Of a stretch of 64,000 bases of DNA, positions 46,362 through 55,423 are shown one piece after another (position 1 is the first letter of the stretch; each line of letters opens with the position of its first letter). The stretch is from Actinomycetes bacterium (GTDB taxonomy: Bacteria > Actinomycetota > Thermoleophilia > BMS3ABIN01): NCBI GenBank assembly GCA_021787475.1, contig JAJYLW010000003.1, forward strand, positions 7,728-71,727, in the 5' to 3' direction. Under the pieces are notes generated by a model. The model was not told where the DNA came from and searched no databases. It worked only from the letters and a program-made list of their open reading frames with translations. A program made the position numbers and the translations under genes.

Positions 46362-46390
46362 AGCATAATTACGCCTTGTGGCAATTGCAA
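46362..46390 (-). promoter_or_regulatory. Promoter of recG
   Basis: TTGCAA, 17 nt, TATGCT on the minus strand, 34 nt before ATG 46328. Confidence 0.5.
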
Positions 46391-46485
46391 GAATGTTCAA
46401 GTAACTTGTTAAACAATTGACAGTATTGCCGCGCGGGACATTTTCTTCCGCTTACGTCCGCGGGAAATGATCATTCGATGAGCGT

Positions 46486-46512
46486 TTGACTTTCTCCTGA
46501 ATACAATATTAT
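46486..46512 (+). promoter_or_regulatory. Promoter of rpmB
   Basis: TTGACT with TATTAT 15 nt later (16 nt if read as TTTGAC), then a GC-rich 60-nt leader with a CGAGC/GCTCG hairpin and an AGG ribosome site before ATG 46582. Confidence 0.5.
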
Positions 46513-46581
46513 TGACCCGCGAGCCGAACCGCTCGGAAAATATCCCGCGCGGCTTAATAAACATTTCACGAGGATTTGGTG

Positions 46582-46773
46582 ATGTCCAGGATCTGCTCAG
46601 TTTGCGGCAAGAAGCCCGGCTACGGCAACAACCGCAGCCATTCCAACCGCGCCACCAGGCGGCGGTTTAATCCCAACCTGCAGAAAATCAGGATTGTCAG
46701 GGACGGCTCCCCCACCCGCGCCTATGTCTGCGCCAAGTGCATCAGCGCCGGCAAGGTGCAGAAGCCTGTTTAG
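46582..46773 (+). CDS. rpmB: Ribosomal protein bL28
   Basis: 63 residues. [20 protein letters not shown] and [12 protein letters not shown] give the four-Cys (C+) form. A large-subunit protein. It is transcribed away from recG and is followed directly by a structured repeat element. The longer open frame begins at TTG 46576; ATG 46582 fits the GAGG ribosome site. Confidence 0.95.
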   Translation: MSRICSVCGKKPGYGNNRSHSNRATRRRFNPNLQKIRIVRDGSPTRAYVCAKCISAGKVQKPV

Positions 46774-46894
46774 AGCCTGTCCCGGCAACTGCATCCTGCT
46801 GCGGCCGGCGGCCAAAGCCATAAAAGCAGATGCTCTTTGCCCATAGCCTTTCGCTCGGCCTTGCCCGGAATTACCTGCCGGGATCGGCTCTTTG
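46773..46894 (+). repeat. Dispersed structured element, copy A (longest)
   Basis: Left block AGCCTGTCCCGGCAACTGCA; right block TTTGCCCATAGCCTTTCG then CTCGGCCTTGC and AATTACCTGCCGGGATCGGC. The right part matches copy B (26240) and both ends match copy C (7780). Internal self-complementarity gives more than one possible stem. It starts at the rpmB stop. Confidence 0.65.
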
Positions 46895-46920
46895 GGAATC
46901 AGATTTGCAGAGGCAGCATT

Positions 46921-46953
46921 GGGGCGCGGCGTGCTCCCGGCACGCCGCGCCCC
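46921..46953. terminator. Strong hairpin between converging rpmB and emfourin genes
   Basis: A 14-bp perfect GGGGCGCGGCGTGC stem with a 5-nt loop. No U-tract follows in either direction, but its place between convergent genes suggests transcript-end formation. Confidence 0.55.
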
Positions 46954-46964
46954 GTGTCCTTGTC

Positions 46965-47264
46965 CTACGTTTGCATCGCCGCTTCTGTCAACCAGTCAAT
47001 CAGCGGCGCCAGCGCTTCCGGCACCGCTTCTTCGTCTGCCTCAACAGTGTGCGTATGGCCATCTTCAGCGACGGTCAGCCGGTATGTGAACCGGTCCGGC
47101 CGGCGTACTTTTGCCAATATTTGTGCAGGCAGGTCAAAAAAAGCCGAATCGCCGACCAGTTGCCGCAGGCGGCCGGCGTCTTCTTCTGTCAGTGATTCCA
47201 GCACAATCTCCGCCGCCAGCCGCAGGCCCGCAAAGCCGCCGCTGCGCTCGAAGGCTATCTTCAT
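46965..47264 (-). CDS. Emfourin-type inhibitor of the adjacent M4 peptidase
   Basis: About 99 residues, KIAFERSGGFAGLRLAAEIV start, EDAGRLRQLV, FFDLPAQI and DRFTYRLTVAEDGHTHTV, the emfourin pattern. Emfourin (protealysin inhibitor) binds and blocks M4 metalloproteases. ATG 47264 shares its A with the M4 stop (TGATG), so it is co-translated; GTG 47267 would be one residue longer. The pair is probably a protease and its in-cell safety lock. Confidence 0.85.
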   Translation of the reverse strand: MKIAFERSGGFAGLRLAAEIVLESLTEEDAGRLRQLVGDSAFFDLPAQILAKVRRPDRFTYRLTVAEDGHTHTVEADEEAVPEALAPLIDWLTEAAMQT

Positions 47265-48334
47265 CACTTGATCACGCCCACCTGCTTCCAGGCATTCTTC
47301 ACCGCCTGCTCAACCTTCCCGCCGCTGCCGTAAAGCTCACCGGCCACGGCGGCGGTGATCCGGGCGGCGCCGGCAAACGATGCGCGGCGCTTCAGCCGGT
47401 CGCAGAGGGCAACGTACCAGATCCGGCCCGCCTTTTTCCAGGCGTTGCCGCCGATGGCTGCCGCGGCCAGGTAGAAGGCGCGGTTGGGGATGCCGGAATT
47501 GATGTGAACGCCGCCATTGTCGTCAGTCCCCTGATAATAGTCATTCATGTGCGCCGGCTGGGGGTCGCGGCCGACGAGGGGGTCGTCGTAGGCGGTGCCG
47601 GGCGCCTTCATCGACCTCAGTCCCGCCGCCCTGATCCGCCGGGTGAAGAGCCCGGCGCCAATGATCCAGTCGGCGCGGGCGGCGCTCTCTTTTTTCACCC
47701 ACTGCTTCAGCAGCGATCCGAACACATCGGAAAAGGATTCGTTCAGCGCGCCCGGCTGGCCCTGATACTCGAGGCCAGCCTCGTGCTGGGTAACGCCGTG
47801 CGTCAGCTCATGGCCAACGACATCGATGCATTTTGTAAACCGGTTGAATATCCGCCCGTCGCCGTCGCCGTACACCATCTGGCTGCCGTTCCAGAAAGCA
47901 TTGTCATAGCGAACGCCGAAATGGACGCTGGAATCGAGGCGCATGCCGCGCCCGTCGATGGAGTTGCGGCCGTAGGTTTTTGACATGAAATCATACATGC
48001 GGCCACTGGAAATGTAGGCTTCGTTGACGGCGCGGTCATGGGTGGCGCGACTGCCCTCCTCGCGCGCCAAAATCCCGGGGAGTTGCTCGGAGCCGCCGGC
48101 GTCGTAGACGGCGCGGCGCTTCCGGCCCGGCGGCGCCGCCACTGCCAGCGCCCCTGACTCGGCCAGCACCTGCCGCCGTCCCCTGAGCATCTCCGAGACT
48201 GATAACTGTTGCAGCATCAGCTCCCGCTCGGCGGCGGTTCCGTTCCTGATGATCTCCTTCTGGATGTGCGGCGGGACGATGAAGCTCAACTGCCGCATGG
48301 AACCGCATGACGATCTTAAACTGCCCCCGCCCAA
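47264..48334 (-). CDS. M4 family metallopeptidase (protealysin-like)
   Basis: Up to 356 residues. Zinc motif HELTHGVTQHEAGLEYQGQ and ALNESFSDVFG with the third ligand Glu; the catalytic His region is GVHINSGIPNRAFYLAA. A short N-terminal propeptide of the protealysin type (SFIVPPHIQKEI) and no signal peptide suggest cytoplasmic storage or non-classical export. TTG 48334 follows AAGGGGGG; ATG 48298 would begin at the propeptide (MRQLSF). The emfourin gene is coupled behind it. Confidence 0.9.
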   Translation of the reverse strand: MGGGSLRSSCGSMRQLSFIVPPHIQKEIIRNGTAAERELMLQQLSVSEMLRGRRQVLAESGALAVAAPPGRKRRAVYDAGGSEQLPGILAREEGSRATHDRAVNEAYISSGRMYDFMSKTYGRNSIDGRGMRLDSSVHFGVRYDNAFWNGSQMVYGDGDGRIFNRFTKCIDVVGHELTHGVTQHEAGLEYQGQPGALNESFSDVFGSLLKQWVKKESAARADWIIGAGLFTRRIRAAGLRSMKAPGTAYDDPLVGRDPQPAHMNDYYQGTDDNGGVHINSGIPNRAFYLAAAAIGGNAWKKAGRIWYVALCDRLKRRASFAGAARITAAVAGELYGSGGKVEQAVKNAWKQVGVIK

Positions 48335-48418
48335 CCCGCCCCCCTTTCAGCTCTGCATGTAAAAACGGATATCGGAGCCTGGCCGCCGGGGTTTGGAATC
48401 CAAATCCAATATCCGCTT

Positions 48419-48892
48419 TTACAGCTTCTTCATCAGCTGCGCCATCTCCAGGGCGCCGGCGGCCGCCTGCCAACCTTTGTTGCCGCCCTTGGTGCCGGCG
48501 CGCTCGACCGCCTGCTCGATGCTGTCGGTGGTGAGCACGCCCATCGCCACCGGCACCTTGCTGTCCAGCGACACCTTCGCGATTCCCTTTGACACTTCGT
48601 TAGCTACGTAGTCAAAATGGGGCGTGCCGCCGCGAATGACCGCCCCCAGGCAGATGACGGCGTCGTACTTGCCGCTTTCCGCCATCTTCGCCGCCGCCAG
48701 TGGAATCTCGAACGCGCCCGGCACCCAGGCGATCTCAATCGCTCCCTTGGCGGCGCCGTGGCGGACAAGGCAGTCGAGGGCGCCGTCCAGCAGGCGCGCC
48801 GAAATAAATTCGTTGAAGCGGGCGACGACGAGGCCGAACTTGAGTCCTTTTGCGTCAAGCATGCCCTCATAGCTCTTGAAATCGCTTGCCAT
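48419..48892 (-). CDS. ribH: 6,7-dimethyl-8-ribityllumazine synthase
   Basis: 157 residues. [59 protein letters not shown] with the catalytic His, and [23 protein letters not shown], each given in parts. It joins the RibA and RibB products. Last gene of the ribD-ribE-ribBA-ribH operon. Confidence 0.97.
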   Translation of the reverse strand: MASDFKSYEGMLDAKGLKFGLVVARFNEFISARLLDGALDCLVRHGAAKGAIEIAWVPGAFEIPLAAAKMAESGKYDAVICLGAVIRGGTPHFDYVANEVSKGIAKVSLDSKVPVAMGVLTTDSIEQAVERAGTKGGNKGWQAAAGALEMAQLMKKL

Positions 48893-48958
48893 GAATCATT
48901 CCTTTCGTTTTTAAAACCGGCGGGCTTGCCGCCGGGCTCGTAAGCGAAGCGCGCACGA

Positions 48959-50305
48959 TTAGCCTTCCTCTTCTTTCTCCGTCCCGAAGCGGAGATCCTG
49001 ATGGTGCAGGATGTGTCCCATCTTAGCCTTCTTGGTGGACAGGTAGGCGATATTCTCGCACTGGGGCGGCATTTCGATGGGAACTCTTTCCACAACCTTG
49101 AGCCCATATCCTTCCAGCCCCTTGATCTTCTTGGGGTTGTTTGTCATCTGACGGATGGTGGTCAACCCCAGGTCGGCCAAAATCTGAGCGCCGATGCCAT
49201 AATCACGCAGATCGGCCGGAAATCCAAGCTCCTCGTTGGCTTCGACCGTGTCGCGGCCGCGTTCCTGCAGCTCGTAAGCCTTCAGCTTGTTGAGGATGCC
49301 GATGCCGCGGCCCTCCTGGGAGAGGTAAAGAAGTACGCCCCGGCCCTCCTCCTCGATCATGCGCATGGCATGGTAAAGCTGCTCGCCGCAGTCGCAGCGC
49401 ATCGAGCCGAAGACGTCACCGGTGAGGCACTCGGAGTGGACCCGCACGAGCACGTTCTCGGCGCCGTCCACATCGCCCTTGACCAGGGCGACGTGCTGCT
49501 CGCCGTCAAGGATGCTCTCGTAACCGATTGCTCTGAAATCGCCAAACCTGGTTGGCAGCCGCGCTTCGGCCACACGCCGCACCAGCTTTTCGTTCCGGCG
49601 CCTGTACTTGATCAGGCCGGCAACGGTGACCATTTTCAGACCGTGTTTGCGGCAATAGGGCATCAGGTCGGGGACGCGCGCCATGGTGCCGTCCTCGTTC
49701 ATGATCTCGCAGATGACGCCGGCCGGCTCCAGCCCTGCCAGCCTGGCCAGATCCACCGAGGCTTCCGTCTGGCCGGTGCGCTCCAGCACCCCGCCCGGCT
49801 TGGCCCGCAGCGGGAAAACATGGCCCGGCTGCACCAGGTCCGCCGGCCTGGCGTCAGGCTTGATGGCTGTCTGGATCGTGTGGGCGCGGTCGGCGGCCGA
49901 GATGCCGGTTGTGACCCCGTGACGCGCCTCGATCGAGACGGTGAAGGCGGTGCTGAAAGTGGCCTCGTTCTTCAACACCATCTGGGGCAGGTCCAGCTCG
50001 GTGCATTTCTCCGGCGTCATCGCCAGGCAGATGAGGCCGCGGCCATGGGTGGCCATGAAGTTGATCGCCTCGGGCGTGGCGAACTGGGCTGCCATCGTCA
50101 GGTCGCCCTCGTTCTCGCGGTCCTCGTCGTCGCAGACGATTATCATCCGGCCGGCGCGGATGTCGTCAATAGCCTCCTCAATCGAGCTGAACGGCGAGTC
50201 CTGTTTCGTTCCTCTGCTCTGCTTTTCCCTTCTGTCCAGTGTCTCTCTCCTGTCTCGATTTTCTCTTCGATCCTGCTTGCCTTGCTGTTTGCTTTTTGCT
50301 GCCAT
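48959..50305 (-). CDS. ribBA: Bifunctional DHBP synthase / GTP cyclohydrolase II
   Basis: 448 residues. DHBP synthase part (about 40-240) has [19 protein letters not shown] and the acidic Mg site. GTP cyclohydrolase II part (about 245-430) has [20 protein letters not shown], the Cys zinc site, and [13 protein letters not shown]. It supplies both precursors of riboflavin. The first about 35 residues are a Lys/Arg/Gln-rich tail with DRRE repeats not seen in the family; an internal start is possible. Confidence 0.95.
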   Translation of the reverse strand: MAAKSKQQGKQDRRENRDRRETLDRREKQSRGTKQDSPFSSIEEAIDDIRAGRMIIVCDDEDRENEGDLTMAAQFATPEAINFMATHGRGLICLAMTPEKCTELDLPQMVLKNEATFSTAFTVSIEARHGVTTGISAADRAHTIQTAIKPDARPADLVQPGHVFPLRAKPGGVLERTGQTEASVDLARLAGLEPAGVICEIMNEDGTMARVPDLMPYCRKHGLKMVTVAGLIKYRRRNEKLVRRVAEARLPTRFGDFRAIGYESILDGEQHVALVKGDVDGAENVLVRVHSECLTGDVFGSMRCDCGEQLYHAMRMIEEEGRGVLLYLSQEGRGIGILNKLKAYELQERGRDTVEANEELGFPADLRDYGIGAQILADLGLTTIRQMTNNPKKIKGLEGYGLKVVERVPIEMPPQCENIAYLSTKKAKMGHILHHQDLRFGTEKEEEG

Positions 50306-50347
50306 GCCTTGTTGTCACGCTCCAAACAGATTAGAAGTTCGTAAATT

Positions 50348-50430
50348 GAGTCTCCCAACGGCAGGCTCGAAAGCCTGCCGTCCACCAAAGCCTGCCATCT
50401 ACCTGCCGGCGGAAAGTCTGCCATCTGGCG
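50348..50430. repeat. AGGCTTTTAGCCTGCC repeat family, copy 3
   Basis: On the minus strand: GATGGCAGGCTTT, GGCAGGCTTTCGAGCCTGCC, TTGGGAGACTCAATTTACGAAC. It lies between ribE and ribBA inside the operon, so it is transcribed. Confidence 0.7.
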
Positions 50431-50431
50431 G

Positions 50432-51085
50432 CTACAAAAAACCTCCCTCCGCCAGCTTCTCGATCGTGAGGCCGCCCTCCCCCTGGCCGCCGGGCAGCCC
50501 GCTCCCAAGCATCTTGTAGACATACTTGCCGATGACGTCGGCTTCCAGATTGACTTCGTAGCCGGCGCCGCTTTTTCCCAGCGTTGTCATCTCGACGGTA
50601 TGTGGTATCAATGAGACGCTAAAATTCTCGCCGGCCAGCCGGGCGACGGTGAGGCTGATGCCATCGACGCCCACCGAGCCTTGGGGCAGGATGTAGCGGC
50701 GCACTTCTTCCGGCGCCGAGATGGTATAAACGACCGCCGTCCCTTCCGGGCGGACGGAAACCACCTTGCCGGCGGCGTCCACATGTCCGAGCATCAGGTG
50801 GCCGCCCAGGCGCCCGCCCAGGCTCATCGCCCGCTCCAGGTTAACGGCGGCGCCCCGCTTTAAGTTCCCGAGGTTGCTCTTCCTGAGCGTCTCCGGCATC
50901 ACGTCGGCGGAAAAAACGCCGTTGCCGAAGGCGCGCGCCGTCAGGCAGACGCCGTTGACCGCGATGGAATCTCCCAGCCGCGTGCCCTCCAGCACTTTTT
51001 CGGCCGCGATGGTGATGACGCCGCTGCCGTCCCCCATCTCCAGGCTAACAAGCTTTCCCAACTCTTCAACGATTCCAGTAAACAA
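50432..51085 (-). CDS. ribE: Riboflavin synthase alpha chain
   Basis: 217 residues. [10 protein letters not shown] start, the two lumazine-binding repeats ([13 protein letters not shown] and [12 protein letters not shown]), and [13 protein letters not shown] / [11 protein letters not shown]. It forms riboflavin from lumazine. The C-terminus after YVYKML is Gly-rich and longer than usual. Second gene of the operon. Confidence 0.96.
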   Translation of the reverse strand: MFTGIVEELGKLVSLEMGDGSGVITIAAEKVLEGTRLGDSIAVNGVCLTARAFGNGVFSADVMPETLRKSNLGNLKRGAAVNLERAMSLGGRLGGHLMLGHVDAAGKVVSVRPEGTAVVYTISAPEEVRRYILPQGSVGVDGISLTVARLAGENFSVSLIPHTVEMTTLGKSGAGYEVNLEADVIGKYVYKMLGSGLPGGQGEGGLTIEKLAEGGFL

Positions 51086-51089
51086 AGAA

Positions 51090-51124
51090 AGTTCCTAGTT
51101 CCAGGTTCCAGGTTTCAAAGTTTC
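51090..51124. repeat. Heptamer tract, five units
   Basis: AGTTCCT, AGTTCCA, GGTTCCA, GGTTTCA and AAGTTTC in register between ribD and ribE, with weaker units to about 51145. Confidence 0.6.
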
Positions 51125-51168
51125 ACGTTCGGGGTTTTTTGGGTTTGGTTTTTCCAGCATCTGCTTTA

Positions 51169-52293
51169 TCACCACTCCTCTTCCGCAGTATAAGCGATGA
51201 TCAAAACGTCCTCCCCAATTCTTTGGTGCGACAGGCGAAACAATGGCATCGCCTCGCCCGCCAGGTTGAAGCCGCCGCCCTCGACAGGCGTTTTCGCCGA
51301 CTCGCCGCCAATCAGTTTTGGAGCAACAAACATCATCACCTTGTCAATAGCGCCCGTCTCGACAAACGACGCCGCCAGCGTGGAGCCGCCTTCCAGCAGC
51401 AGGCTTAAAACGGGCGGGTCCATGGAGCCCACCCGCGTCAGGGCATCGCCGATGTCAATGCGGCCGTGGGCGGAGGCGGCAATCATCACTTCAACGCCGG
51501 CCTGCCGGAGGGCTTCCACCTTTGCCGGCGGCGCCGCTTCCGAAGCAATAACCATTGTCCTCGCTTTCCCGGCAGTCTTTACCAGGTTGCTTTTAAGCGG
51601 CAAACCGGCGCCAGAGTCAAAAACGACCCGAAGCGGCTGCGGGTAATCGCCTCCCAGACGGCAGGTGAGCATCGGATCATCGATAAGAGCAGTGCCGCCG
51701 CCCACGGCGACAGCATCCACCTCGGCCCGCATGGCATGCACGAGCGCCCGGCTCTCTTCCCCGGAAATCCAGCGGGAATCGCCAGATTTGGTCGCAATCT
51801 TGCCGTCCAGGCTCATGGCGCTTTTAAAGGTGACGAACGGAAGGCCGGTGATGGCGTGCTTGCGGAAGCCCTCGTTCTGGGCGCGGGCGCGGGCGGCAAC
51901 GGCGCCGTCGAGAAGCGCGACCTCGATGCCGGCCTCGCGCAGGGCGGCAGCGCCCCCGCCGTTGACTTTGGCGGATGGGTCGAGCGCCGCCATGACGACG
52001 CGGGAAACGCCGGCCTTAATCAGGGCCTCGGTGCAGGGGCCGGTTCTGCCCTGATGACAGCACGGCTCAAGAGTTACGTATACAGTGGCGCCGGTGATAT
52101 CCTTCCTTGCAGACTTAATCGCCGCCACTTCCGCATGGTCGGCGCCGGCCCGCTTGTGATAGCCTTCGCCGATGACCTCGTCACTCTGGACGATAACGGC
52201 GCCCACCATCGGATTGGGACTGGTCCGGCCCCGCCCCAGCTCGGCCAGGTTCAGCGCCCGTTGCATGAAACTGATGTCAATGCCGGAAATCAA
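51169..52293 (-). CDS. ribD: Diaminohydroxyphosphoribosylaminopyrimidine deaminase / reductase
   Basis: 374 residues. Deaminase part (about 1-150) has zinc motif HAEVAAIKSA and PCCHQGRTGPC; the reductase part (about 150-370) has FVTFKSAMSLDGKIATKSGDS, given by its ends, and LLLEGGSTLAASF. It does the second and third steps of riboflavin synthesis. It is the first gene after the FMN riboswitch. Confidence 0.96.
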   Translation of the reverse strand: MISGIDISFMQRALNLAELGRGRTSPNPMVGAVIVQSDEVIGEGYHKRAGADHAEVAAIKSARKDITGATVYVTLEPCCHQGRTGPCTEALIKAGVSRVVMAALDPSAKVNGGGAAALREAGIEVALLDGAVAARARAQNEGFRKHAITGLPFVTFKSAMSLDGKIATKSGDSRWISGEESRALVHAMRAEVDAVAVGGGTALIDDPMLTCRLGGDYPQPLRVVFDSGAGLPLKSNLVKTAGKARTMVIASEAAPPAKVEALRQAGVEVMIAASAHGRIDIGDALTRVGSMDPPVLSLLLEGGSTLAASFVETGAIDKVMMFVAPKLIGGESAKTPVEGGGFNLAGEAMPLFRLSHQRIGEDVLIIAYTAEEEW

Positions 52294-52433
52294 AAAGCGG
52301 ATGGTGGATTGTGGATGATGGATAAAAAAACATTTTCTGTCTCAAAGTTGGGATTCTCCCATACGTTATTATTGAGCTGTTGGCCGATGATCCACTTCCT
52401 CGACCGAAATCGCTGAGTTATTAAGCCTTGAAC

Positions 52434-52466
52434 TAAAAAAACCCCGGGCATATTTATCCCAGGGCA
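52434..52466 (-). terminator. Intrinsic terminator of the FMN riboswitch
   Basis: On the minus strand, CCCTGGG and CCCGGGG (one G-U pair) enclose a 9-nt loop and are followed by TTTTTTT. It stands between the aptamer and ribD, so FMN binding should stop transcription before ribD. Confidence 0.85.
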
Positions 52467-52487
52467 ATCCAAGCTTGGACAAGCTCT

Positions 52488-52602
<115 letters not shown>

Positions 52603-52756
52603 ATTGCTGCAGAAAACAGCGCTATTAAATTGATCTACGTGAAAATGATAACAAATCGAAAAAAACGATTCCAGTCAGAAAAGCTCATCACGTTTGGCGT
52701 TTAACGTTTCCGGCAGATTTCTTGGCATATGAAATGTGGATTTGCCGGCCAGCCGC

Positions 52757-53452
52757 CTAGTCCGCGAGTTCTTTTCTGTTCTCCATCGCCCCGATCATAA
52801 CACTGGCAGCGGCCCCCGGGGCGGCGCTGCCGAAAACGGCTGAGCCGGCCACGAACAAATTGGCGCCGGTGTCAAGCGCCGCCTCGATCGTCTCCGGTCC
52901 GATGCCGCCGTCGACCTCGAGGCCGACGGTGTCGGGCAGCAGCATCCGCGCCCGCCTGATCTTGGGCAGCACCGAGGCGATGAACTCCTGGCCGCTGAAG
53001 CCCGGGTTGACGGTCATCATCAGCGCGAAGTCAATGTCGCCGGTCACCTCCTGGATCGTCGCCAGCGGCGTGGCCGGGTTTAGAGTGACGCCGGCCTTGC
53101 AGCCGGCCGCTCTGATCCGGGCCAGCACCGCGTTCAGATGGGTGCAGGCCTCGGCGTGGACGTTGATCCAGTCGGCCCCCGCCGCTGCGAACGCCTCGAC
53201 GTAGCGCCCGGGGTTCTCGATCATCAGATGCACGTCAAGGACGCCGCCGCTTTCATGCACCCGGTCCCGGATCCACTTGACGACGACCGGCCCGATGGTG
53301 ATGTTGGGGACGAAATGCCCGTCCATGACGTCAACGTGGATGACGCGGACGCCGGCTTCCATCACCAGGCGCACCTGATCCTCGAGCCGGCCGAAATCCG
53401 CCGACAGGATTGACGGCGCCAACTGGTATGTGGTTAAGAGATCGTCATTCAC
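52757..53452 (-). CDS. rpe: Ribulose-phosphate 3-epimerase
   Basis: About 231 residues from GTG 53452, preceded by GAGGGCG. LAPSILSADFGRL, VHVDVMDGHFVPN-type block HVDVMDGHFVPNITIGP, LMIENPGRYV, NVHAEA and NPGFSGQ, then DGGIGPETI, all intact. It interconverts ribulose-5- and xylulose-5-phosphate. The frame is open to 53506, but the extra codons run into a perfect palindrome and do not resemble the family. Confidence 0.95.
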   Translation of the reverse strand: MNDDLLTTYQLAPSILSADFGRLEDQVRLVMEAGVRVIHVDVMDGHFVPNITIGPVVVKWIRDRVHESGGVLDVHLMIENPGRYVEAFAAAGADWINVHAEACTHLNAVLARIRAAGCKAGVTLNPATPLATIQEVTGDIDFALMMTVNPGFSGQEFIASVLPKIRRARMLLPDTVGLEVDGGIGPETIEAALDTGANLFVAGSAVFGSAAPGAAASVMIGAMENRKELAD

Positions 53453-53490
53453 GCGTCGCCCTCGCAACAGGCAATTTGCGATTTTAAAAC

Positions 53491-53520
53491 CGCAGGGGCA
53501 CGGCATGCCGTGCCCCTGCG
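53491..53520. repeat. Perfect 30-bp palindrome
   Basis: CGCAGGGGCACGGCA and its exact complement without a loop. It lies between HU and rpe and resembles the mobile GC-rich palindromes common in many phyla. It may end the HU transcript. Confidence 0.7.
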
Positions 53521-53554
53521 AATATAATCCAAACCCGACCGGCCAGGCTTTGAC

Positions 53555-53827
53555 CTACTTAACCGCCTGTTTCAGTTGGCTGCCGGCGCTGAATTTGGGA
53601 ACCTTGCTGGCCGGAATCTTTATCTTCTGCTTCGTCTGCGGGTTGATGCCCTCGCGCGCAGATCGCTTCTGGACGCTGAACTTACCGAAGCCGGTGAACT
53701 GCACTTCCTCGCCCTTCTTCAGCGACGCCGTCACGGTATCGATGAAGGCGTCGACGGCCGCGGCCGCCTGCGTCTTGTTAAGGTTTGCCTTGTCGGCAAC
53801 TGCACCTACAAACTCAGACTTTCCCAC
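53555..53827 (-). CDS. hup: DNA-binding protein HU
   Basis: 90 residues. GKSEFVGAVADKANLNKTQA, GEEVQFTGFGKFSVQKR and REGINPQTKQKIKIPASKVP are the HU family blocks. It bends and compacts DNA. GTG 53827 is 7 nt after AGGAGG. The short form lacks the basic actinobacterial HupB tail. Confidence 0.95.
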   Translation of the reverse strand: MGKSEFVGAVADKANLNKTQAAAAVDAFIDTVTASLKKGEEVQFTGFGKFSVQKRSAREGINPQTKQKIKIPASKVPKFSAGSQLKQAVK

Positions 53828-53875
53828 TTCCTTGCCTCCTGTATTAAGGGTTTAAGAAGCTGGCGGTTATCGACA

Positions 53876-53905
53876 ATATCAGATGAAAATGCGCTTTACA
53901 AGCAA
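53876..53905 (-). promoter_or_regulatory. Promoter of the HU gene
   Basis: TTGCTT, 18 nt, TGATAT on the minus strand, 48 nt before GTG 53827. Confidence 0.45.
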
Positions 53906-53919
53906 TTTTGGCTGTTTTT

Positions 53920-55263
53920 TCACCTTCCGCTGACGGTCATCGGCTCGATCAAAACCGAAGGAGCGTGAATGCTGCCGCCAAACGGCACCCAGCGGTTGTC
54001 ATTTCCTATTTTCTTGATATTACCAAGCATATCAAGAAGATTGCCGGCGATCGTCACTTCCCGCACCGGCTCTGACAAACCTCCATTCCGTATCAACCTG
54101 CCGCTGGCGCCGACGGAAAAATCGCCGGAGATCAGGTTGACACCAGAATGCATCCCTGTCACATCGATGACATAGAAACCAAGCTCAATCCCTTCAAGTA
54201 AAGCGGCAGCGGGCGTGGCGCCGCCTGTCAACCGCAGGTTAGTGGCCCCGACATGGGGCTGTGAACGGTAGGAGCCCCTCACGCCATTACCCGTGGAGGC
54301 AACTCCGTCCTTCCTGCCAGTGTAGGTGTCATACAAAAATCCCTGCAAAACGCCGTCTTTAATCAATTCGGTCCGCCGTGAGGGAACGCCCTCGCCGTCA
54401 AAGGGGGCGCTCGCCAGCCCGTCGGGATGAACGGCGTCATCGAGCAGATTCACCAGGCTTGAAGCCACCCGCTCTCCCCGGCGGCCCGCGAACAGGGAGC
54501 GCCGCTTCTGCACCGCTTCCGCCGTCAACACCGAGCCGGCTACGCCGATGACGCTGGCGGCGACGAACGGATCCATCACTACCGGGCAGCTCATGCTGGC
54601 GCACTGGCCGGCGCCCAGCAGCGACAGCGCCCGCCCGGCTGCCTCGGCGGCGGCGGCGGCCGCATCAAGTTGCCCCGGCTCCCTGCCTGTGACAAAAGAG
54701 ATGCCGGTCTGCATCTGACCCTCATCCTCGGCAATCGCCTGCAGAAAGGCAAAGCAGGAAGTCTCGGCGTAGCTCCTGGAAAACCCCAGGGAATTGGCGA
54801 TGGCGACCGTGCTCTCGCTTTCGCTGTAGGTGGCCGCCTCGACCTGCCGGACGCGGCGGTCGTGTTCGAGCGCCGCCTTTTCCAGCGTCATCGCCAGCGA
54901 GATCTTGTCCGTCACCCGCACTTCTTGCAGTCGGGGGGAGTAAAGATCGAGCTGCGGGAATTCCGCCGCCGGCGCGGGCAGGCCCGCAAATTCATCCCGC
55001 GCCGTGACCGACATGCCCTCGGCTGCCGCCCGGGCGGCAGCTTTAATCCCATCCGGCGAAAGATCAGACGTATAGGCGTAGCCGGCCGAGCCGTGGTCGA
55101 TGACGCGGATGCCGGCGCCGCTGCCGGTGGCGCTGACCATCTCTTCCACTTCCTGCTGATAGACCTTTGCCCGCATCGACCTGTCGAGCTGGACAAACGC
55201 CTCCGCCTGCTCGACGCCGGCGGCCATCGCCGCATCCAGGACTTGTCTGGCTATATCAAGCAT
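53920..55263 (-). CDS. pmbA: PmbA/TldE metalloprotease-like protein
   Basis: About 447 residues from ATG 55263 (GGGGGG ribosome site; open frame begins 4 codons earlier). PmbA-type opening LDIARQVLDAAMAAGVEQAE, FDGEGVPSRRTELIKDGVLQ and YRSQPHVGATNLRL; no HExxxH. It pairs with TldD to form a peptidase that matures modified peptides and clears unfolded ones. tldD lies 161 bp upstream on the same strand. Confidence 0.93.
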   Translation of the reverse strand: MLDIARQVLDAAMAAGVEQAEAFVQLDRSMRAKVYQQEVEEMVSATGSGAGIRVIDHGSAGYAYTSDLSPDGIKAAARAAAEGMSVTARDEFAGLPAPAAEFPQLDLYSPRLQEVRVTDKISLAMTLEKAALEHDRRVRQVEAATYSESESTVAIANSLGFSRSYAETSCFAFLQAIAEDEGQMQTGISFVTGREPGQLDAAAAAAEAAGRALSLLGAGQCASMSCPVVMDPFVAASVIGVAGSVLTAEAVQKRRSLFAGRRGERVASSLVNLLDDAVHPDGLASAPFDGEGVPSRRTELIKDGVLQGFLYDTYTGRKDGVASTGNGVRGSYRSQPHVGATNLRLTGGATPAAALLEGIELGFYVIDVTGMHSGVNLISGDFSVGASGRLIRNGGLSEPVREVTIAGNLLDMLGNIKKIGNDNRWVPFGGSIHAPSVLIEPMTVSGR

Positions 55264-55274
55264 GAAACCCCCCA

Positions 55275-55302
55275 AGTTCCGGGTTGCGGGTTCCGGTTTC
55301 CC
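55275..55302. repeat. Heptamer tract, four units
   Basis: AGTTCCG, GGTTGCG, GGTTCCG and GTTTCCC in register upstream of pmbA. Confidence 0.55.
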
Positions 55303-55379
55303 ACGGCCTTGTCTTTCTGAAGAAACCCGTCAGGGAAAAATTTCAGCGCCTGGCTCTGGCAAGCACTGTCACGCAAAGT

Positions 55380-55407
55380 AACTCTGAACTCTGAACTTTG
55401 AACATTG
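55380..55407. repeat. Heptamer tract, four units
   Basis: AACTCTG twice, then AACTTTG and AACATTG in register just after the tldD stop. Two heptamer tracts thus lie in one 160-bp gap. Confidence 0.65.
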
Positions 55408-55423
55408 AGCTTAATCAGCTTAA

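Noticed and set aside
49001-50344. Long plus-strand open frame antisense to ribBA (447 codons)
   Set aside because: Pure shadow of a GC-rich gene; no family motifs and ribBA on the other strand is complete.
53453-53506. N-terminal extension of rpe
   Set aside because: The extra codons come from the edge of a palindromic repeat, and GTG 53452 has a ribosome site and gives the normal family start.
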